A stretch of 64,000 bases of DNA from Glycomyces tritici (GCF_030403505.1 NZ_JAUEMJ010000002.1:1-64000), one strand, 5' to 3'. Positions 1 to 8,149 are shown, numbered from the stretch's first letter. Numbers and translations are program-made. The notes: generated from the sequence alone by a model not told the origin.

Positions 1-15
1 CTAAGCGATGTCCCG
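1..15 (+). repeat. left inverted repeat of the IS-like element
   Basis: This 15-bp sequence is the reverse complement, with one mismatch at the third base, of bases 1388-1402. Sequence identity stops immediately inside both ends. The repeat may extend left of the window. Confidence 0.6.
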
Positions 16-30
16 GAAGCTTGGGGTCGG

Positions 31-450
31 TCAGTCCGCATCCGTGTCGGTGCCTCTGGCGCCGGCGGAGCGAAGGGACTGACCTAGAGATCCGGTGAGG
101 ATACGGGGGTGGCGACGCCACCACCACATGTCGTGGTCGGGCAGTTTGTGGAACTGGTCGAGTGCCAGACCATCGTCATCGATCGTCGCCGCGCGGAAGC
201 GGTCATCGAGGGTCTTGATCTGCGGAGTCCAGCGTCGGACGACATCATCGTGCAACAGGATCCATGCCTCGTGGAGCCAGTTTCGGCAGTAGAGGTCGTT
301 GGCGTACTCGTAGATGTCGTCGCCGTAGCCGCGTTCGACGTCGGCCACCAGGTGCGCCCACCGATTGACCCGCTCGGCAACGGTGAATGCTGTCCGCCAG
401 CCACGCCGATGGAGCAGCTCGCCGACCTCGGCTTCGTCGAAAGTACTCAC
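31..450 (-). CDS. hypothetical protein inside the IS-like element
   Basis: A 139-codon frame starts at a GTG (450) and reads as a hydrophilic protein rich in Trp, Asp and Arg, with a WWWRRHP cluster near residues 110-116 of the product. It shows no signal peptide, membrane segment or motif that I recognise. It points away from the transposase and lies wholly within the inverted repeats, so it behaves like a passenger gene. An upstream in-frame ATG (507) would lengthen it by 19 codons but would run into the transposase leader. Function unknown. The composition looks like a real protein rather than a shadow frame. Confidence 0.55.
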   Translation of the reverse strand: MSTFDEAEVGELLHRRGWRTAFTVAERVNRWAHLVADVERGYGDDIYEYANDLYCRNWLHEAWILLHDDVVRRWTPQIKTLDDRFRAATIDDDGLALDQFHKLPDHDMWWWRRHPRILTGSLGQSLRSAGARGTDTDAD

Positions 451-571
451 CGAGGAAGGGTCGCACGTTGATGACGCTGCGATCGAGGTGCCCGTAGGAG
501 CCCGCACGCTTCACGATCGGGTTCAACTGGACCGGCTCGGATGCTGTTGGAACACAAGGGATCATAGGCGA

Positions 572-1342
572 GTGGCAAGTGTGATCAGTGCGGCGGACGA
601 GACGATGATCGAGCTGTTCAGCGGCCTGCCGGCCCGGCAGTTCGCCAAGCTCTTGCGGCAGTTGCGATCCGAGGGCGCCGAGCCCGCCCTCAAGGGCCGT
701 CCCTGGGGACTTGCCTTCGAAGACCGGGTCCTGCTGGTCGCCGCGTACTGGCGCACCAACCTGACCATGCGCCAGCTCGCGGCGCTGTTCGGGACTTCAA
801 AGTCCGCCGCGGATCGGATCATCGACGACCTGGCACCGAAACTCGCGCTTCGGCCCCGACAGCGCTTCGCGCCCGAGACCGTCCTCATCGTTGACGGCAC
901 CCTGGTCCCCACCAGGGACCACGCCGTAGCGGCTAAGTCGAAGAACTACCGATACTCCACGAACCATCAGGTCGTGATTCACGCCGACACCCAGCTCGTG
1001 GTCACCGTCGGGACGCCGCTACCGGGTAACCGGAACGACTCGATCGCCTTCGCCGCTTCCGGTATCGACCACGCCACGCGCACCGCGACCGTGATCGCTG
1101 ATGGCGGCTACCCGGGAACCAGGGCGGTCATTCCGCACCGGCGCAAATCCAAGGACGAACCACTGGTCGGGTGGAAGGAAGAGCACAACGCGTCGCACCG
1201 GCATGTCCGCGCCCGGATCGAGCACACGTTCGCGAAGTTGAAAGTCTGGAAAGTCCTGCGCGACTGCCGCCTCCGTGGCGAGGGCTCCGCCGAGGCAATG
1301 GCCGGCATCGCCCGCCTCCACAACCTCACCCTTACAGGCTGA
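572..1342 (+). CDS. IS5-family-like DDE transposase
   Basis: This protein of about 256 residues carries an N-terminal helix-turn-helix (about residues 55-90 from the GTG at 572, in the segment TMRQLAALFGTSKSAADRII) followed by a DDE_4-type nuclease core. The three acidic residues are visible: D108 in LIVDGTLVP, D177 in VIADGGYPG and E217 in RARIEHTFAKLK, followed by the usual basic W-rich tail. It would catalyse cut-and-paste movement of the element using the inverted repeats at 1-15 and 1388-1402. The frame is open upstream to 365, but that part is low in transposase similarity; GTG 572 or GTG 581 are the likely starts. The catalytic residues are intact, so it may still be active. Confidence 0.85.
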   Translation: MASVISAADETMIELFSGLPARQFAKLLRQLRSEGAEPALKGRPWGLAFEDRVLLVAAYWRTNLTMRQLAALFGTSKSAADRIIDDLAPKLALRPRQRFAPETVLIVDGTLVPTRDHAVAAKSKNYRYSTNHQVVIHADTQLVVTVGTPLPGNRNDSIAFAASGIDHATRTATVIADGGYPGTRAVIPHRRKSKDEPLVGWKEEHNASHRHVRARIEHTFAKLKVWKVLRDCRLRGEGSAEAMAGIARLHNLTLTG

Positions 1343-1387
1343 CACCCGCGAAACCGCCGCGCCTGGGCGCACCCACGAGCAACTAAC

Positions 1388-1402
1388 GGGACATCGCTAA
1401 GC
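1388..1402 (-). repeat. right inverted repeat of the IS-like element
   Basis: It lies 45 bp after the transposase stop codon and pairs with bases 1-15 at 14 of 15 positions. Confidence 0.6.
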
Positions 1403-1452
1403 CCCTCCCGGGCAAGGTCCGATCGCAAGGTGCGGAGCTAAGCAGGAACATG

Positions 1453-1572
1453 GTGGTACTCGAGACGATGTCCGAGCTGTTCGGCGTCTTGACTGCACGG
1501 CAGTTCGCCAGCTAGGCGTCCACCCCTGGGCCTCGCGTCCGAGGACCAGGTGCCGCGTGGCAGCATGCTGAT
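1453..1572 (+). pseudogene. remnant of a second, related transposase
   Basis: Translation from GTG 1453 gives ETMSELFGVLTARQFAS then a stop, which matches ETMIELFSGLPARQFAK of the adjacent intact transposase. After the stop, in a different frame (from 1517), the reading RPPLGLASEDQV matches GRPWGLAFEDRV of the same protein. About 25 codons between the two blocks are missing and nothing recognisable follows 1572. This is therefore an N-terminal relic with a stop, a deletion and a frameshift. It suggests repeated insertion of this IS family at the same place beside the STAND gene. Confidence 0.6.
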
Positions 1573-1695
1573 TTTTTGCGGCTCGTGCAAACAACCCGCT
1601 TAGCCCTCCGCACATCCTCTTCCAGATCACCGTCCACACCGACCACACACGGGACCTGAACCCTCTCCGACCAGTGCCGATGCGAGACTGTTTCG

Positions 1696-4600
1696 GTGGA
1701 GGAACTTCCAATCCCAAATCATCCCTATGCCTCCGGTGGCGGCGGCACCGTGTTGGAGCATCGATTCGGTGCCGTCTTGCTGACTCATGTCCTCACCGAA
1801 GTCCCGTTGCCGGCGCTCGGCGCTGACATCACCCCGGCGGAAGTCATCTTCCAGGCTCCAGGAACCAAAGTCGACGACTTCCTGGTCCGGGGCAGCACCA
1901 CGGCAGGAATCCAGCGCGAGCTCGCTGTCGCGGTGCGGCGCCGGCCGACGCTCAAACCGAGCGACGCGCCCTCGGTCAAACTCTTCCGTTCCTTCCTGGA
2001 CGAGATGCAACAACACCAAGACGACCTGACGTCTGGCCACCGAAGGCTTGCACTGGCGATGGAGGGGCCCGCCAGCCTCGCACGCGACCTGACCGAACTC
2101 ACCAGCTGCGCACGCGCCCAACCCAATGCGCAGGCGTTTCACGACCATGTCGCCACTCGACGGGCCCGAACGCTGCGAGAACGTCTACAGCGCCTCGACC
2201 AAATGGTCACGGCCGCTTCGGAGAGCACCGGCACCGGGGACGACCAGACATGGCGCCTCCTCTCAGGCCTCTATGTGGTTGAGCTGCGACTTCAGGAAGG
2301 CCAGGACGGTGACCGCGCTGACGCCGTTTCTCGATTGAGCCTTCAGGTCACTGACGGCGACTTCGACGCCGCGAACCGGTGCCTCGACCGAATTCTGGAC
2401 CTAGCCCGGGACTTCGCATTGGAAGGAGCCCAGGTGAATCAGACCATGCTCACCGTTCGTCTCGGGCTTACCCCGCGGGCCGTCGACGGGGCAGCGCTGG
2501 AGGAGTACCTCCAGCGGTTTCTTGCCCATCGCGAACCGGACCTCGCCGCGGCAGTGCCGCTGACGATCACGACTGCCTCGGGCACCGAGCTTCCAACCGA
2601 TACTTCCGCTTCCCATCTCGAGGCCGCGCAGCATGTGCACATCATCGGGCCGTCAGGGGCAGGCAAGACGGTCGCGCTGACTCAACTAGCCGCGCAACTG
2701 GCCCATCAGGACAGTCTTCCGATCTGGCTCACTGCCCGCTCCTACGGTCAGCACGGGCTCGGAGTCTTGCTCGATTCGGCGGTCGCACCCTACTGGGCGC
2801 GAGAAGCCCACGAACTCATCCAGGGAGCAGCAACCCGTCAGAAGCCGGTGGTGCTGCTTGTCGACGGCCTCAACGAGTGTCCCCCGGACGTGCAAAAGGA
2901 GCTCTTGAACGAGCTCAACGCCTTGTGCCTGCGTGAACCGGTCACCGTCGTCACTACCGGCCAGGAACAATGCAACGCCCCAGAGCCATTGGCCGGCACC
3001 ACGTGGTCGATCGAGCCGCCCTCTACGGAACAACGTGACCGCATTCTCGCCTCCCATGGCGCTGACGCATCCGAATCCGCATTCGCGCTGTTTCAACATC
3101 CGCTGGAGCTCGCGCTCGCCGCCAAGCTTCACGGCGCCCTTCCGGCGCGGGCCGGCACGGGGATCTTGCTCGATGTTTATATTCGTATGCGGTTGTCGCG
3201 AAGCGCCAGGCCTGCTGCTGCAAGGGCGGTCCTGCGGGCTTGGGCGCGCGCTATGGACCAGCAACTGCGCAGTTCCCTCTCCCTGGGCGAGGCCGAGCGT
3301 CTGGCGTCACGGGTCGACGGTGCTGACATGCGCGATGCACTCGTGTGCGGACTCGTCGAGATCGAGGGTCAGCATCTCGCGTTCGCCCATGAGCGCTTCC
3401 AGCGGCTGCTGGCAGCGGAGGCAATCGTCCTCAATCATTTGGACGACCCCACCGTGCTGGCTCGTGAGCTGCAAGCCCCATCCCGCGCCGATCTGGTCGC
3501 TCTTGCCGCCACGTTCGCACCGGACATCGAAGCGGTGCAGGCAATTATGGAGGCGGCACCGGCGTCGAGCATGTTCGCAGATGCACTACAGGGCCGACTG
3601 GGGCCGGTACCTGAGCAGTTCATGGATCGAGAAGCGCGACGTTTGCTCAGCCACGCAACTCGCGTGATGGCGACTTGCTCCCTGCATTTCGAGACCGACT
3701 TTCAACTCGCGATCACTCCCCCCTCGGCATGGAGCTCGTATGAGGCAGCGGTCTTCGCCGCGGTCGGGACCGTGCTGCACGACGGGGTACTGCTTCGAGA
3801 AACGATGCTGCTCCTCGACGCCACCGACACGACGCTGGCATCAGCGACCGCGGCCGAGCCACAGACCCTCCCCCACCACATCGGCACCGCGTTGGTCGGC
3901 ATTTTCCGCACAGACTCGGGTACGCTGCCGGCCAGCCTGATCTTGGAAGCATGCCGACTCACCTTCAATCGATTCGACTCCACAGTCACCGCACAGCAGT
4001 TCGCACTTCTGAGCCACGGACTTGATCCAACCCACTACAGCCGCATCTATCTAGTGTGTCTATTGGCAAGCCGCACCAGCCTGTTCGATGCCACCACCTA
4101 CGTACTTCCGGCTGCCAAATGCGCCTGGGAAAGCGGCGCCTACCATCTGCAGCTCGCCATCTTCGACATGCTGATGTTCCTACGACACAACGCCACACCA
4201 AGCGAACTGAACGCAATCGAGGATTTCCTGCAGAACCTGCATACCAGCCATCTGTTCCTCGCGGACGCACTCACCGAGTGCCTCGCCGCCTACGACCTCA
4301 TCTCACTGCCGTTCACCACGGAGGACATCGCCACCGAGATCGAACAGGTCCTGGATGCGCCCGAAACCGCCGAAGCCATCGCTGACGCCTACCACCTGTA
4401 CACCAACCAGCTTGAACCGGTCGTCGGACCCCCCTTTGCCGAAGCTATAGAGGCGCTCGAGCCCGCAAAGCGAATTCGGCTGGCCGCACTCGCCGGGCGC
4501 CATGCCGAAGCGCTCGTCTGGAAGCCGTTGATCCTCGGGGACCTCCTGGAAGCGAACGACCCAATGGCCATCCCCGCGTTCAAACTGTGGGCGGCGTCGC

Positions 4601-5145
4601 TCTCCGAGAACATGATGCAACCCCAGGACGATATCGCTGCCAACGTCATCAGCGTGCTCGGTCTCGCCAGCCACATGCACCCACCGCCACCGTTGGCCAA
4701 CCTCAACGGACCGACAGGAGAAGCGTGGGCATGCTATGGCCAGATCCTCTGGCACATGCACTGCCCAAGTCTCACCAGCGAAGAAGTAGCCGATCGATGT
4801 CGACCGCACTGGCAGCGGCTACTGCATGAACTGAACGACAACGCTGCAGAGCCACTCTTCTGGATCAGCGACACCTACCAGACCCCGGTCAGGAACGCCC
4901 TCGACAGCCTCCTGGACCTATTCCCCGGGGAAACTCGCGCCATCCTCGAGTCCGGCATCGCCCGATCCGGGCGACAGTTGCAACTGACACGATGGCGCAA
5001 CGAGCTCGACCATCTGCGCCGATACATCCAGCTTCTCACCAGGGTCGGCAATCAGGCCTCCCAGAGACTGCTCGCCTCCATGGCACACGATCCCGACCTC
5101 GGTCACGACGCAGCAACTGCCGCTCGTCACCTCAGCGGTCGCTAA
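1696..5145 (+). CDS. STAND/NACHT-type NTPase with putative N-terminal nuclease-like domain, candidate antiphage effector
   Basis: The product has 1149 residues. Residues about 15-130 (GTVLEHRFGAVLL, then TKVDDFLV, then ELAVAVRRRP) resemble the N-terminal effector domain found in actinobacterial STAND proteins and have the strand-helix layout and spaced acidic residues of a Cap4/PD-(D/E)XK-like dsDNA nuclease. The usual Q/E-x-K lysine appears replaced by Arg, so the activity is uncertain. Residues 318-325 (GPSGAGKT) are a Walker A and 387-394 (LLVDGLNE) a NACHT-style Walker B. From about residue 560 to the end the sequence is helical, leucine/alanine rich and repeat-like, as expected for a sensor domain. 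It stands alone between IS remnants and a tRNA-derived att site. Family knowledge: such STANDs (Avs-like) detect phage proteins and trigger an effector. That this one is antiviral is inference. Confidence 0.65.
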   Translation: MEELPIPNHPYASGGGGTVLEHRFGAVLLTHVLTEVPLPALGADITPAEVIFQAPGTKVDDFLVRGSTTAGIQRELAVAVRRRPTLKPSDAPSVKLFRSFLDEMQQHQDDLTSGHRRLALAMEGPASLARDLTELTSCARAQPNAQAFHDHVATRRARTLRERLQRLDQMVTAASESTGTGDDQTWRLLSGLYVVELRLQEGQDGDRADAVSRLSLQVTDGDFDAANRCLDRILDLARDFALEGAQVNQTMLTVRLGLTPRAVDGAALEEYLQRFLAHREPDLAAAVPLTITTASGTELPTDTSASHLEAAQHVHIIGPSGAGKTVALTQLAAQLAHQDSLPIWLTARSYGQHGLGVLLDSAVAPYWAREAHELIQGAATRQKPVVLLVDGLNECPPDVQKELLNELNALCLREPVTVVTTGQEQCNAPEPLAGTTWSIEPPSTEQRDRILASHGADASESAFALFQHPLELALAAKLHGALPARAGTGILLDVYIRMRLSRSARPAAARAVLRAWARAMDQQLRSSLSLGEAERLASRVDGADMRDALVCGLVEIEGQHLAFAHERFQRLLAAEAIVLNHLDDPTVLARELQAPSRADLVALAATFAPDIEAVQAIMEAAPASSMFADALQGRLGPVPEQFMDREARRLLSHATRVMATCSLHFETDFQLAITPPSAWSSYEAAVFAAVGTVLHDGVLLRETMLLLDATDTTLASATAAEPQTLPHHIGTALVGIFRTDSGTLPASLILEACRLTFNRFDSTVTAQQFALLSHGLDPTHYSRIYLVCLLASRTSLFDATTYVLPAAKCAWESGAYHLQLAIFDMLMFLRHNATPSELNAIEDFLQNLHTSHLFLADALTECLAAYDLISLPFTTEDIATEIEQVLDAPETAEAIADAYHLYTNQLEPVVGPPFAEAIEALEPAKRIRLAALAGRHAEALVWKPLILGDLLEANDPMAIPAFKLWAASLSENMMQPQDDIAANVISVLGLASHMHPPPPLANLNGPTGEAWACYGQILWHMHCPSLTSEEVADRCRPHWQRLLHELNDNAAEPLFWISDTYQTPVRNALDSLLDLFPGETRAILESGIARSGRQLQLTRWRNELDHLRRYIQLLTRVGNQASQRLLASMAHDPDLGHDAATAARHLSGR

Positions 5146-5434
5146 CTAGAACGGCATTTGAAGCGTCTCACCGAAAGGGCGCCCACCTGCGACACGCGCT
5201 AGGGACGGGCCTGACTGACACCACACCCAACCGACAACACTCAAGGCGCCTCAGACCGGGCACCCCCTGAGACCACTGCCACTGACCATCAATAGCCGTC
5301 GGACAACCAACGATGCCCAACCTTGAAGCATCCCATGCCGAAAGGATCCGCATCCGGTTCCGAATGGCTGCCTTTTTGGCTGCCTGAGGCCGTACAACCG
5401 CCCCCGCCGGGGCGCGGACCCGCCCTCCAAAGGC

Positions 5435-5464
5435 AGCAAAAAAGGCCCTGTTACCAGGGCCTTT
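5435..5464 (-). terminator. intrinsic terminator, probably the original downstream terminator of the tRNA-Leu
   Basis: A 10-bp perfect stem (AAAGGCCCTG at 5441-5450 with CAGGGCCTTT at 5455-5464) and a 4-base loop are followed, in the minus direction, by a T-run (plus-strand A-run at 5438-5443). It sits just beyond the 3' end of the displaced tRNA segment, exactly where a tRNA terminator would be. The 295 bp between the STAND gene and this hairpin hold no gene that I can support. Confidence 0.7.
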
Positions 5465-5466
5465 AA

Positions 5467-5525
5467 TCTGTGCGCGAGGGGGGACTTGAACCCCCACGTC
5501 CATAATAGGACACTAGCACCTCAAG
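5467..5525 (-). repeat. left 59-bp attachment-site repeat (displaced 3' part of tRNA-Leu)
   Basis: These 59 bp are identical to 52399-52457. They contain the acceptor 3' strand, T arm, variable arm and 3' side of the anticodon stem-loop of tRNA-Leu(GAG), on the minus strand. After 5525 the match ends abruptly and the 5' half of the tRNA is absent. A truncated tRNA 3' end opposite an intact copy that is flanked by an integrase is the signature of site-specific integration. Confidence 0.85.
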
Positions 5526-5896
5526 TCTATTTTATGCGCCTCAAAGTCCGATATCCTGACCATCCTCGCAGGTAGATCATACCGCGCGTTAGTCATCAAT
5601 AGTCATTGTCCGGCAACGTTGAGCATCGTTTTCCGCAGCGAATGGCTCGTAAATTGGCTCCGCAATGCCATCCATAATCGACTAATTTCTAGGGCCTTGG
5701 GATATGAGACCCACCCGGGTCATGTAGTCACAGATTCGTACGCCCCCGAACTGGAAGAACACGACTCCACTCTGAGTTTCCTACTCCCGGCGACGTACGA
5801 CCGGCACATCCATGATCAGGGCCGTATGAGCGCAAGAGCGCCCTGCTGCTCCTGCCAGACAACCGCCAGGTTCGATTTGGTGGGAGAGGTACCATG
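5526..5896. other. gene-poor, lower-GC left end of the island
   Basis: About 370 bp that are visibly richer in A/T than the rest of the window, especially 5526-5710. A 96-codon frame exists on the plus strand (5619-5909) but has no ribosome binding site, no motif and runs into the MarR operator, so I do not call it. No excisionase-like gene is visible next to this att copy. Confidence 0.4.
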
Positions 5897-5914
5897 TAGC
5901 TTCGCTTGAAGCTA
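5897..5914. promoter_or_regulatory. palindromic operator in front of the MarR gene
   Basis: TAGCTTCGCTTGAAGCTA is a perfect inverted repeat with 7-bp arms and a 4-bp centre, ending 19 bp before the GTG of the MarR gene. MarR proteins usually repress their own promoter through such a site. The half-site TAGCTT recurs in the operator of the island's second MarR gene (47542-47558). Confidence 0.65.
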
Positions 5915-5933
5915 ATTCCTGGGAAGGCATAGC

Positions 5934-6377
5934 GTGGCTGGTCTGCAGTCGTTCTTTCATGAGCTGGTCTATTTCCAGGTTGAGCTGTGGGATGCCATTG
6001 ACGCGCGCCTCCAGGCCGAGTGCGCTCTGCCGCTCACCTGGTTCGAGATCATGGACCTGTTGGAGCAGCATTCCGGCAGTCGGGTGCGGGATATCGCCGC
6101 GGCGTTCTCGATCAGCGTCGGAGGCACGAGCAAGGTCGTCGACAAGCTCGAAGCCGCCGGATACTGCGTGCGCCACCCAAATCCGAGCGATCGCCGCTCG
6201 TCGGTCATCGAGCTGACGGCCCAAGGGCGGCAAGCACTGGCGGCGGCGATGCGTGTTTTCGAGAACGAACTGGAGGCGCGGATCGGGTCGGTCGTGCCGC
6301 GCCAGCGGATTACAGAGCTTCATGAAACCCTAGTCGAACTGCGGGCCGCGGGCCGCGCGCTGCCGACTCCCCGCTGA
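5934..6377 (+). CDS. MarR-family transcriptional regulator
   Basis: The 147-residue product has the winged-helix fold of MarR proteins: a helix-turn-helix around residues 50-75 (RVRDIAAAFSISVGGTSKVV) and the typical wing (NPSDRRSSVIELTAQGRQAL). It begins at a GTG preceded by GGAAGG, seven bases upstream. Members bind palindromic DNA and are released by small phenolic or drug-like ligands. It is convergent with the VOC gene and shares a bidirectional terminator with it. No divergent target gene is present, so its target is likely itself or a distant gene. Confidence 0.85.
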   Translation: MAGLQSFFHELVYFQVELWDAIDARLQAECALPLTWFEIMDLLEQHSGSRVRDIAAAFSISVGGTSKVVDKLEAAGYCVRHPNPSDRRSSVIELTAQGRQALAAAMRVFENELEARIGSVVPRQRITELHETLVELRAAGRALPTPR

Positions 6378-6402
6378 CTGCCTCGCCAGTCCGGCAATCG
6401 CG

Positions 6403-6438
6403 AAATGCCCGCCGCGACCAGTTGGACGGCGGGCATTT
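6403..6438. terminator. bidirectional terminator between MarR and VOC genes
   Basis: The 12-bp arms AAATGCCCGCCG (6403-6414) and CGGCGGGCATTT (6427-6438) are perfectly complementary and end in A/T runs on both sides, as expected for a terminator shared by two convergent genes. Confidence 0.8.
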
Positions 6439-6449
6439 CCCTGCGTGTC

Positions 6450-6830
6450 TTATTTCGCGGGCGGCGAGAAGACGCCGAAGTGATTGCCGGCGGTGTCGCG
6501 CAGGCGGCCGAAGGTGATCCCGGAGGCGTCGGTGACCGGCTCCATGGTCACTTCGGCGCCGAGGCCCTTGGCCTGCTTCACGACCGCCGCCACGTCCTTG
6601 ACCAGGACGTAGAAGACGGCGTAGTCCTCGAACCTGCCCCCCGATTCAAAGATGCCGCCCGAGGCGGGCTGGCCGGGGGTGGTGGTGATCTCGTGGTAGT
6701 TCACGCCGGGCAGGTCGGTGTTGAGCCTGAACTGCCAGTCGAACAGCTCCCCGTAGAACTCCTTGACCTTGTCGGGCTGATCCGTACCGAACTCGAACCA
6801 GCCGATCGAACCCATGGCGGGTGCGCCCAT
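6450..6830 (-). CDS. VOC-family (glyoxalase/bleomycin-resistance-like) protein
   Basis: The 126-residue product shows the paired beta-alpha-beta-beta-beta modules of the vicinal oxygen chelate fold: GSIGWFEFGTDQPDKVKEFY at the start and ITFGRLRDTAGNHFGVFSPP at the end. The start at 6830 is chosen because GAGGAG lies seven bases upstream; the ATG five codons earlier has no such site. The substrate cannot be read. Some relatives bind drugs or act on lactoylglutathione-like substrates, and single-domain members dimerise to form the metal site. It is the only gene of its transcript. Confidence 0.8.
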   Translation of the reverse strand: MGAPAMGSIGWFEFGTDQPDKVKEFYGELFDWQFRLNTDLPGVNYHEITTTPGQPASGGIFESGGRFEDYAVFYVLVKDVAAVVKQAKGLGAEVTMEPVTDASGITFGRLRDTAGNHFGVFSPPAK

Positions 6831-6995
6831 GACGCCACTCCTCACTATCGATGATCCGGAACCGCGGCAGCGGTCCGGCAGTGTGAGCTTAACCCAACAA
6901 GATTCCTAGGAAGATACTTCTGTGGAATATTTCTCGCGAAGGCAGGCACAGGCGTGCCTCTCGTGAGGAATGGGCGCCATCTGGAGGGAGCGCCG

Positions 6996-7082
6996 ATGGA
7001 ACCGGTCGAGATCGAGGAGGCCTTCACTGGAGCCGGACTCGCCGACCGCCTCGACTTCAACAGATACGCCGAGGCTGCCTGA
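6996..7082 (+). CDS. possible 28-residue small protein
   Basis: An ATG preceded by GGAGGG (eight bases) opens a 28-codon frame whose product is acidic (MEPVEIEEAF at the start, RYAEAA at the end). A strong hairpin at 7101-7132 follows 18 bp after the stop, so the unit has the layout of a short transcribed gene. It matches no peptide family that I know and could be the N-terminal stub of a lost gene, since a decayed gene fragment lies immediately beyond the terminator. Confidence 0.3.
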   Translation: MEPVEIEEAFTGAGLADRLDFNRYAEAA

Positions 7083-7100
7083 CGAAAGCCGAACACGTAG

Positions 7101-7132
7101 CGGCCGGGCGATCCATGCGGATCGCCCGGCCG
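7101..7132. terminator. strong hairpin terminator
   Basis: Perfect 14-bp arms (7101-7114 and 7119-7132) enclose a 4-base loop and are followed by TGTGTTTC. It can serve the short plus-strand frame at 6996-7082 or the minus-strand NmrA remnant at 7151-7202. Confidence 0.7.
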
Positions 7133-7150
7133 TGTGTTTCGGTTCGCAGT

Positions 7151-7202
7151 TCAGGCCTGCGTCAGCCCGAGGTCGGACAGCAACCTGAACGTGGTGCGCG
7201 GC
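7151..7202 (-). pseudogene. C-terminal remnant of an NmrA-like oxidoreductase
   Basis: The minus strand ends with PRTTFRLLSDLGLTQA and a stop codon at 7153-7151, closely matching the C-terminus PRTTHQWLIDLGLHQA of the intact NmrA-like gene at 38031-38864. Upstream of this block the similarity is lost. In both places a terminator follows the stop. Only about 16 codons remain; the rest (7203-7378) shows nothing recognisable. Confidence 0.4.
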
Positions 7203-7378
7203 CGCGTGCGGCAGTCCGCTCTCCGGGTGCGCGCCCGCTTCAGAAACGCCGACGAGCGCGACCGGCTACACCGACCTGCGCGACTCCGCAGCCGGTCGGC
7301 AGGCACGGCGGCGTCCTCGGCTGGCGCGACAGCGGGCGCCCGCTCGCCACGGCCTGAGCTCAGCCCGAAATCGGTGCG

Positions 7379-8149
7379 TCACCTGTCGAGTCGGGTCGGG
7401 TCGCCTTGGTCGATGCGGCGGGCCAGCCAGGCCTCGGTGATGTGGTTGAACATCGCCTCGGCCGCCCCTTCTGGATCACGCGCGGCGATGCGCTCGTAGA
7501 CGCGGCGGTGTCCCTGGTTCGACGCCACGCACAAATCGCGTTCATCCTTGCCCATATAACCGGCGGTGTTGAGGACCTGGCCTTCCAGCGACCGCACGAC
7601 CGCACGTGCAATGCGGTTGCCCGAGGCCCGCATGACGGAGTCGTGGAAGTCCCGATCGTGTTCCTTATAGGCGACGACGTCGTCCACGAGCTCGTCCATT
7701 CGGTCGACCTGTGAGTGCAGCCGCTCGATCAACGCGTCGTCGGCCGAGCGGGCCGCGACGTTCGCCATGTCGGACTCGAGCAGGCGCCGAGTCACGACGA
7801 GGTCATCGAGGACCGCCAGGCTTCGATCCGCCTCGACAGTCGCAGCGAGCACGGCCTCGTCAAGCATGTTCCACTCCGTCTGAGGCCGCACTGTAGTGCC
7901 CGTTCCCCGGCGGATCCGCACCATGCCCTTCTCCTGAAGGATCTTCACGGCCTCCCGCACGACAGTCCGGCTCACCGCGAACGCCTCGCACAGGGCCGGT
8001 TCCGGCGGCAGCGACGAGTTCGCTGGATATTCGCCGAGCACGATGCGCCGCACCAGCTCCGCGGTGATCGCCTTGGCCAGATTGGCCGGTCTCCGGGTCC
8101 ACTCCTGGCGCGGTGGATGCTCCGTGGCGGAGTGCCGCAGATCCGTCAT
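7379..8149 (-). CDS. FadR-subfamily GntR transcriptional regulator
   Basis: The 256-residue product has an N-terminal winged helix (about 20-80, with SLPPEPALCEAFAVSRTVVREA) and a C-terminal all-helical FCD ligand domain (about 95-235, with the metal-binding pattern D…H…H in DRDFHDSVM and NQGHRRVYE). ATG 8149 is chosen because GGAGG lies six bases upstream; the longer frame to 8200 lacks one. It is divergent from the beta-helix protein gene and an operator overlaps that gene's promoter, so it most likely controls it in response to a sugar acid or uronate-like ligand. Confidence 0.85.
   Translation of the reverse strand: MTDLRHSATEHPPRQEWTRRPANLAKAITAELVRRIVLGEYPANSSLPPEPALCEAFAVSRTVVREAVKILQEKGMVRIRRGTGTTVRPQTEWNMLDEAVLAATVEADRSLAVLDDLVVTRRLLESDMANVAARSADDALIERLHSQVDRMDELVDDVVAYKEHDRDFHDSVMRASGNRIARAVVRSLEGQVLNTAGYMGKDERDLCVASNQGHRRVYERIAARDPEGAAEAMFNHITEAWLARRIDQGDPTRLDR

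Larger units (their letters stand above)
1..1402. mobile_element. IS-like element with 15-bp inverted ends, IS5-type transposase and a divergent passenger-like gene
   Basis: Bases 1-15 and 1388-1402 are inverted repeats that match at 14 of 15 positions (core GCGATGTCCCG). They enclose a DDE transposase on the plus strand and a second open frame on the minus strand. The element is longer than a simple single-gene IS5-group element because of the extra gene. The left end coincides with the window edge, so the true terminus and any target-site duplication cannot be seen. The repeats and the transposase are seen directly; treating the whole interval as one transposable unit is inference. Confidence 0.6.

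Noticed and set aside
5300..5440. Remnant of another integrase C-terminus beside the left att copy
   Set aside because: A stretch reads weakly like the Gly-Ser-rich end of an integrase in one frame, but no catalytic motif is present and the match is too short.
5619..5909. 96-codon frame at the left end of the island, possible excisionase
   Set aside because: No helix-turn-helix, no ribosome binding site, and it overlaps the MarR operator.
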